Assembly (NCBI RefSeq): GCF_002837185.1
Contig: NZ_KZ477994.1
Coordinates: forward strand, 119,769-183,768
Direction: 5' to 3'
DNA length: 64,000 nt
Origin: Pseudomonas fluorescens
GTDB lineage: Bacteria > Pseudomonadota > Gammaproteobacteria > Pseudomonadales > Pseudomonadaceae
Below, one piece after another: positions 59,488 through 64,000 of this stretch. Every line of letters begins with the position of its first letter. Position 1 is the stretch's first letter. The notes beneath the pieces were generated by a model, which worked only from the letters and a program-made list of their open reading frames with translations, had not been told where the DNA came from and did no database searches. The position numbers were made by a program, and so were the translations under genes.

Positions 59488-59521
59488 ATAGTTGACCGCT
59501 TTTCTAGGAGAAGCGGATAAT
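59488..59521 (+). promoter_or_regulatory. erpA promoter with IscR-like half site and dyad
   Basis: TTGACC (59492-59497) and GATAAT (59516-59521) are 18 bases apart, 46 bases before erpA. The first box sits in ATAGTTGACC, matching nine of ten bases of the left half of the E. coli type 1 IscR site. The spacer is part of a dyad CCGCTTTTC-TAG-GAGAAGCGG (59496-59516). IscR control of erpA is known in E. coli; here it is inferred. Confidence 0.55.
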
Positions 59522-59567
59522 GCTCGCCATTACGCATATGACGGCGCTACGCCGGGAGATTATCAGC

Positions 59568-59918
59568 ATGAGCGTTGAATCCTTCACCCCCACGGCTTTG
59601 CAATTCACCCACGGTGCTGCGCACAAGGTGAAGAGCCTGGTCGATGAAGAGGGTAATGATCGCTTGAAGCTGCGCGTATTCGTTACGGGCGGCGGTTGTT
59701 CAGGGTTTCAGTACGGTTTTACCTTCGATGAAGATGTGGCCGATGATGACACCATCGTTGAGCGCGAGGGCGTGAGCCTGGTGGTGGACCCGATGAGTTT
59801 CCAGTACCTGGCGGGTGCTGAAGTGGATTATCAGGAAGGGCTGGAAGGGTCGCGTTTCGTGATCAAGAACCCCAACGCCACGACTACCTGTGGCTGCGGG
59901 TCTTCGTTCTCGATCTGA
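59568..59918 (+). CDS. erpA: Iron-sulfur cluster insertion protein ErpA
   Basis: A 116-residue A-type carrier. Cluster-binding Cys44 (GGGCSGF) and Cys108/Cys110 (TCGCGSSF) are present. It delivers Fe-S clusters to target enzymes, including IspG/IspH in isoprenoid synthesis. The ATG at 59568 ([13 protein letters not shown]) has GGGAG ten bases before it. The earlier ATG at 59520 overlaps the promoter -10 box and is rejected. Confidence 0.96.
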
Positions 59919-59940
59919 CCGAACGCCTGGTCTGCACGAT

Positions 59941-59979
59941 AAAAAAACGCCGCTTGGCTTTGATCGGCCAAGCGGCGTT
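59941..59979. terminator. Bidirectional terminator between erpA and anmK
   Basis: The 13-bp stem AACGCCGCTTGGC/GCCAAGCGGCGTT with a short loop is preceded by a run of seven A. On the minus strand it gives TTTTTTT for anmK; on the plus strand it is a strong hairpin after erpA. The genes are convergent. Confidence 0.93.
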
Positions 59980-59993
59980 GTGCTGTCTGGGGA

Positions 59994-61088
<1,095 letters not shown>

Positions 61089-62501
61089 TTAACGCTTCGC
61101 CGAAGCCAGCAGGGTCGAGCGTTCCTGATCCATGCGGGCCATCAGTGGTTGGCTTTGCTGCATGAAGCGCGCGCGCTCTGCCTTGGCGATCGGGTCGGCC
61201 ATTGGCAGCTTCTGGCCCAGCGGATCAACGTGTACACCGTTGACCTGGAACTCATAGTGCAAGTGCGGCCCGGTGGACAGGCCAGTCGTGCCGATATAAC
61301 CGATCACTTGGCCCTGCTTCACGTTTCCACCGGTTTTCACGCCCTTGGCGAACCCTTGCATGTGCCCATACAGCGTGCGGTAGGTATTGCCGTGCTGAAT
61401 GATCACCGTATTACCGTAACCACCGCGACGCCCGGCCAACAGAACCTTGCCGTCGCCGGCTGCCTTGATTGGCGTGCCACGCGGAGCGGCATAGTCGACA
61501 CCTTTGTGGGCGCGAATTTTGTTCAGAATTGGATGCTTGCGACCCATCGAGAAACGCGAGCTAATACGAGCGAAGTCCACCGGTGTGCGGATGAACGCCT
61601 TGCGCATGCTATTGCCGTCAGCCGTGTAGTAGCTGCTGTTGCCCTGTTTGTTGGTGTAGCGCACTGCGGTGTAAGTCTTGCCACGGTTTGTGAAGCGCGC
61701 AGAGAGAATGTTGCCGGTGCCGACTACTTTGCCATTGGCAACTTTCTGCTCGTAGATCACATCGAATTCGTCACCCTGGCGTATGTCCTGGGCGAAGTCG
61801 ATGTCGTAGCCAAACACGCTGGCCATGTCCATGGTCATGCTGTGGGACAGGCCCGCACGGGCGGCGGATTGCGACAGCGAGCTATTGATTACGCCATGTA
61901 CGTAGGCGGAGCGCATGACCGGCTTGGTGGTGATGCGATTGAAGGCAAACCCTTTGGCGCCCTTGCTCAGGCTGATGCTTTCCAGGTCGCTGATAGTGGT
62001 GTGCAGGTTATTCAGTTGGCCGTCGGGCGTCAGTTCGAATTCAAGCTTCTGGCCATGTTTGAGCTGGGTGAATTGCCTGGCTTGCTTATCGGTGGCGAGG
62101 ACGTCATTGACAGTGGCGGCAGGCAAACCGACCTTTTCGAACAGTGTTGACAGTGTGTCACCTTTGCTCACGATCACTTCGCGATGCTGAGCGTTCTTGG
62201 TCGCGACGGTCGCGGGCTTGTCCTGAGCGGCGTTCTGAGTCTCTTCCGGAGTGTTTTCAATCTGCGCGAACGGAGACTCGGAAGGGGTACTTGTGGCTTG
62301 TTGCGCGTCGGAAGCGTCTTGATCTTGTGTCAGTTGCTCAACGGGGCTTTCCAGGTCAAGGCTTAGGGATGTTCGTTTGGCTTCTACGTCACTGGAAGGG
62401 AATACCAGGAGTGCCAGGCTGAGAAGGGCGGCGATACCACTTGCGGCGAGCAGGTGGGTCTTCGGGTAAAGCGGTGGCGCTTTAGACGGTTCAGTGGTCA
62501 T
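61089..62501 (-). CDS. M23 murein endopeptidase (MepM-like)
   Basis: A 470-residue protein. N-terminal membrane anchor (HLLAASGIAALLSLALLVF, about 17-35), a linker, an OapA/LysM-like region (IVSKGDTLSTLFEKVGL) and a C-terminal LytM/M23 domain. Zinc ligands are in HKGVDYA and GPHLHYEF, with the paired His of YGHMQGF. It cuts peptide crosslinks in peptidoglycan at the inner-membrane face. The ATG at 62501 (MTTEPSKAPPL) is the family start; 47 upstream codons are low-complexity. It is divergent from tyrS. Confidence 0.93.
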   Translation of the reverse strand: MTTEPSKAPPLYPKTHLLAASGIAALLSLALLVFPSSDVEAKRTSLSLDLESPVEQLTQDQDASDAQQATSTPSESPFAQIENTPEETQNAAQDKPATVATKNAQHREVIVSKGDTLSTLFEKVGLPAATVNDVLATDKQARQFTQLKHGQKLEFELTPDGQLNNLHTTISDLESISLSKGAKGFAFNRITTKPVMRSAYVHGVINSSLSQSAARAGLSHSMTMDMASVFGYDIDFAQDIRQGDEFDVIYEQKVANGKVVGTGNILSARFTNRGKTYTAVRYTNKQGNSSYYTADGNSMRKAFIRTPVDFARISSRFSMGRKHPILNKIRAHKGVDYAAPRGTPIKAAGDGKVLLAGRRGGYGNTVIIQHGNTYRTLYGHMQGFAKGVKTGGNVKQGQVIGYIGTTGLSTGPHLHYEFQVNGVHVDPLGQKLPMADPIAKAERARFMQQSQPLMARMDQERSTLLASAKR

Positions 62502-62517
62502 AAGTATTTTGACTTTG

Positions 62518-62557
62518 AAGATGAAATGGAAAAGATGAATGACATGATGAAGATGAA
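62518..62557. other. mepM 5' leader with three AAGATGAA repeats
   Basis: Three exact copies of AAGATGAA (62518-62525, 62532-62539, 62550-62557), read as TTCATCTT on the mepM strand, lie within 57 bases upstream of the start codon. The leader is therefore pyrimidine-rich. A possible RNA-binding or unwinding element; no function is known to me. Confidence 0.5.
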
Positions 62558-62709
62558 ATAACTGTATAAAATATAACCAAATCATCTGTGGCGCAAGCTC
62601 GCGAACGCTGGGCTTGCTCAATGGTGTCCGTGCGCAGGGCAAAACTTGTAATTAGTCCCTGATCTTGTATGGTTGGTTCCCTTTTGAATCTGAGCCTTGC
62701 GGGTCTGTT

Positions 62710-63909
62710 ATGAAGTCGGTTGAAGAGCAGCTAGCGCTGATAAAACGTGGTGCGGAAGAACTGTTGGTCGAGGCCGAGCTGATAGAAAAGCTCAAGCGTG
62801 GCCAGCCCCTGCGTATCAAGGCAGGCTTTGACCCTACCGCGCCGGACCTGCACCTTGGTCACACCGTGCTTATTAATAAGCTGCGTCAGTTCCAAGAGCT
62901 GGGGCATCAGGTCATATTCCTTATCGGTGACTTCACCGGGATGATCGGCGACCCGAGCGGCAAGAGCGCAACGCGCCCGCCGCTGACACGCGAGCAGGTT
63001 CTCGACAATGCCGAAACCTACAAGACTCAGGTGTTCAAAATCCTTGATCCTGCCAAAACCGAGGTGGCCTTCAACTCCACTTGGATGGACCAGATGGGGC
63101 CGGCTGATTTCATTCGCCTGACGTCGCAGTACACCGTCGCGCGCATGCTTGAACGTGATGACTTCGACAAGCGCTACTCCACCAATCAGCCGATTGCGAT
63201 CCATGAGTTTCTTTACCCGTTGGTTCAGGGGTATGACTCGGTGGCTTTGCGTGCGGATGTTGAGCTGGGCGGGACGGATCAGAAGTTCAACCTGCTGATG
63301 GGGCGTGAGCTGCAGCGTGCATATGGTCAGGAAGCGCAGTGCATTTTGACCATGCCGTTGCTGGAGGGGTTGGACGGCGTCAAGAAGATGTCCAAGTCGC
63401 TGGGTAACTATGTGGGTATCCAGGAAGCGCCGGGCGTGATGTACGGCAAGCTGGTTTCCATTCCGGATTCGTTGATGTGGCGTTACTTCGAATTGTTGAG
63501 CTTTCGCTCAATGGATGAGATCAATGCGTTGCGTGCTGATGTGGAAGCGGGTGCCAACCCGCGTGATGTGAAGATCAAGCTGGCCGAAGAGATCGTGGCA
63601 CGCTTTCATGGTGAAGAGGCTGCGGCCAACGCTCACCGTGCTGCGGGCAATCGCATGAAGGATGGCGAGTTGCCGGACGACCTGCCGGAGATCGAATTGA
63701 CTGCGGCTGAGGCGATGCCGATCGCGGCTGTCCTTAATAAGGCGGGGTTGGTGAAGAACTCTGCGGTGGCGCGTGACCTGCTCGGTTCGGGTGGTGTGCG
63801 TATAGATGGTGAGGTGGTTGATCGCACCTTTATATACGAGCTGGGCGCTACTCACGTTTGTCAGGCTGGAAAGAAGGCATTTGCGCGTATTACGCTCAAA
63901 TCCGAATAA
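62710..63909 (+). CDS. tyrS: Tyrosyl-tRNA synthetase TyrS
   Basis: A 399-residue class I synthetase. The HIGH-like motif is HLGH (48-51), and KMSKS is intact at 226-230, as in TyrZ-type enzymes rather than E. coli TyrS, which has KFGKT. The C-terminal S4 RNA-binding domain (about 335-399) has [14 protein letters not shown]. The ATG at 62710 ([14 protein letters not shown]) fits the family; 15 open codons precede it. Divergent from mepM. An rRNA promoter follows immediately. Confidence 0.97.
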   Translation: MKSVEEQLALIKRGAEELLVEAELIEKLKRGQPLRIKAGFDPTAPDLHLGHTVLINKLRQFQELGHQVIFLIGDFTGMIGDPSGKSATRPPLTREQVLDNAETYKTQVFKILDPAKTEVAFNSTWMDQMGPADFIRLTSQYTVARMLERDDFDKRYSTNQPIAIHEFLYPLVQGYDSVALRADVELGGTDQKFNLLMGRELQRAYGQEAQCILTMPLLEGLDGVKKMSKSLGNYVGIQEAPGVMYGKLVSIPDSLMWRYFELLSFRSMDEINALRADVEAGANPRDVKIKLAEEIVARFHGEEAAANAHRAAGNRMKDGELPDDLPEIELTAAEAMPIAAVLNKAGLVKNSAVARDLLGSGGVRIDGEVVDRTFIYELGATHVCQAGKKAFARITLKSE

Positions 63910-63924
63910 GTCTTCGATTAGGGG

Positions 63925-63952
63925 TTGACGGCGAATTATATCTCTCTATAAT
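63925..63952 (+). promoter_or_regulatory. rRNA operon promoter (P1-type) at the right edge
   Basis: TTGACG (63925-63930), a 16-base spacer, and TATAAT (63947-63952) followed by the GC-rich discriminator TCGCCCC. This is the structure of strong, stringently controlled rrn promoters. In P. aeruginosa the gene after tyrS is a 16S rRNA, so an rrn operon very likely begins just outside the window. The leader CACTTCCGGCGCAGTCG is present but 16S is not reached. Confidence 0.85.
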
Positions 63953-64000
63953 TCGCCCCACTTCCGGCGCAGTCGAAACGGAAAACTCCTTGGTAAACAA

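Noticed and set aside
59520..59567. Upstream ATG of erpA as the start
   Set aside because: It overlaps the promoter -10 box, so it would hardly be transcribed, and its residues are not conserved.

Overview
The window is a stretch of chromosome from a Pseudomonas of the fluorescens group. I infer this from the gene order, the high GC codon use, the family-specific protein sequences and the many paired GTGGGAGGGGGCTTG repeats (REPINs) typical of that group. From about 6 kb to the right edge the order follows what I recall of P. aeruginosa from rmcA/rpoD through tsaD, folB, cca, spoVR/yeaH/prkA, glpE-apaH-apaG-rsmA-pdxA-surA-lptD, amgK-murU, agtSR-agtABCD, rpe-gph-trpE, trpGDC, vfr, coq7, argC, erpA and anmK-mepM-tyrS, up to an rRNA promoter. 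Nearly all of it is core genome. I see no phage, transposase, CRISPR array or island.

Region by region. 1-5.8 kb: the 5' part of pqqF, the lysine-degrading pair davA/davB, an Lrp-type regulator and a small CsbD-like stress protein. 5.9-14.3 kb: tRNA-Ile(CAU), the c-di-GMP protein RmcA, and the macromolecular synthesis genes rpoD, dnaG and rpsU. 14.3-18.2 kb: tsaD, plsY, folB, folK, cca. 18.2-25 kb: the SpoVR/YeaH/PrkA stress module, glpE, apaH, apaG. 25-33.6 kb: rsmA-pdxA-surA-lptD, and divergently the peptidoglycan recycling pair amgK-murU with a J-domain protein. 33.7-43.4 kb: a DUF3530 protein, the AgtSR two-component system, the AgtABCD transporter and an iron-type alcohol dehydrogenase. 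43.5-51.6 kb: rpe-gph-trpE, the autotransporter esterase estA on the opposite strand, then trpGDC. 51.7-58.2 kb: a lipoate ligase-like protein, vfr, an OsmC protein, coq7, hinT, a short-chain dehydrogenase, a DUF805 protein, a nitronate monooxygenase and hemJ. 58.3-64 kb: argC, erpA, anmK, mepM, tyrS and a strong rRNA-type promoter at the edge.

How it fits together: DavB and DavA turn lysine into 5-aminovalerate, and AgtABCD with AgtSR (known in P. aeruginosa for 4-aminobutyrate and 5-aminovalerate) imports and senses that compound, so two separated loci serve one nutrient. Tryptophan synthesis is split into trpE and trpGDC. Each is preceded by a near-identical short reading frame ending in the same Trp-rich heptapeptide, the mark of paired attenuators. 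AmgK/MurU recycle cell-wall sugars, and LptD/SurA build the outer membrane.

I did not find a clearly new biological system. The best leads are regulatory or repeat features: the twin trp leaders, one of them forming the Gph C-terminus; an 8-bp-arm palindrome in front of agtA; a REPIN whose two ends supply the stop codons of folK and cca; a symmetrically enlarged REPIN after trpE; and the odd rpsU-dnaG interval.
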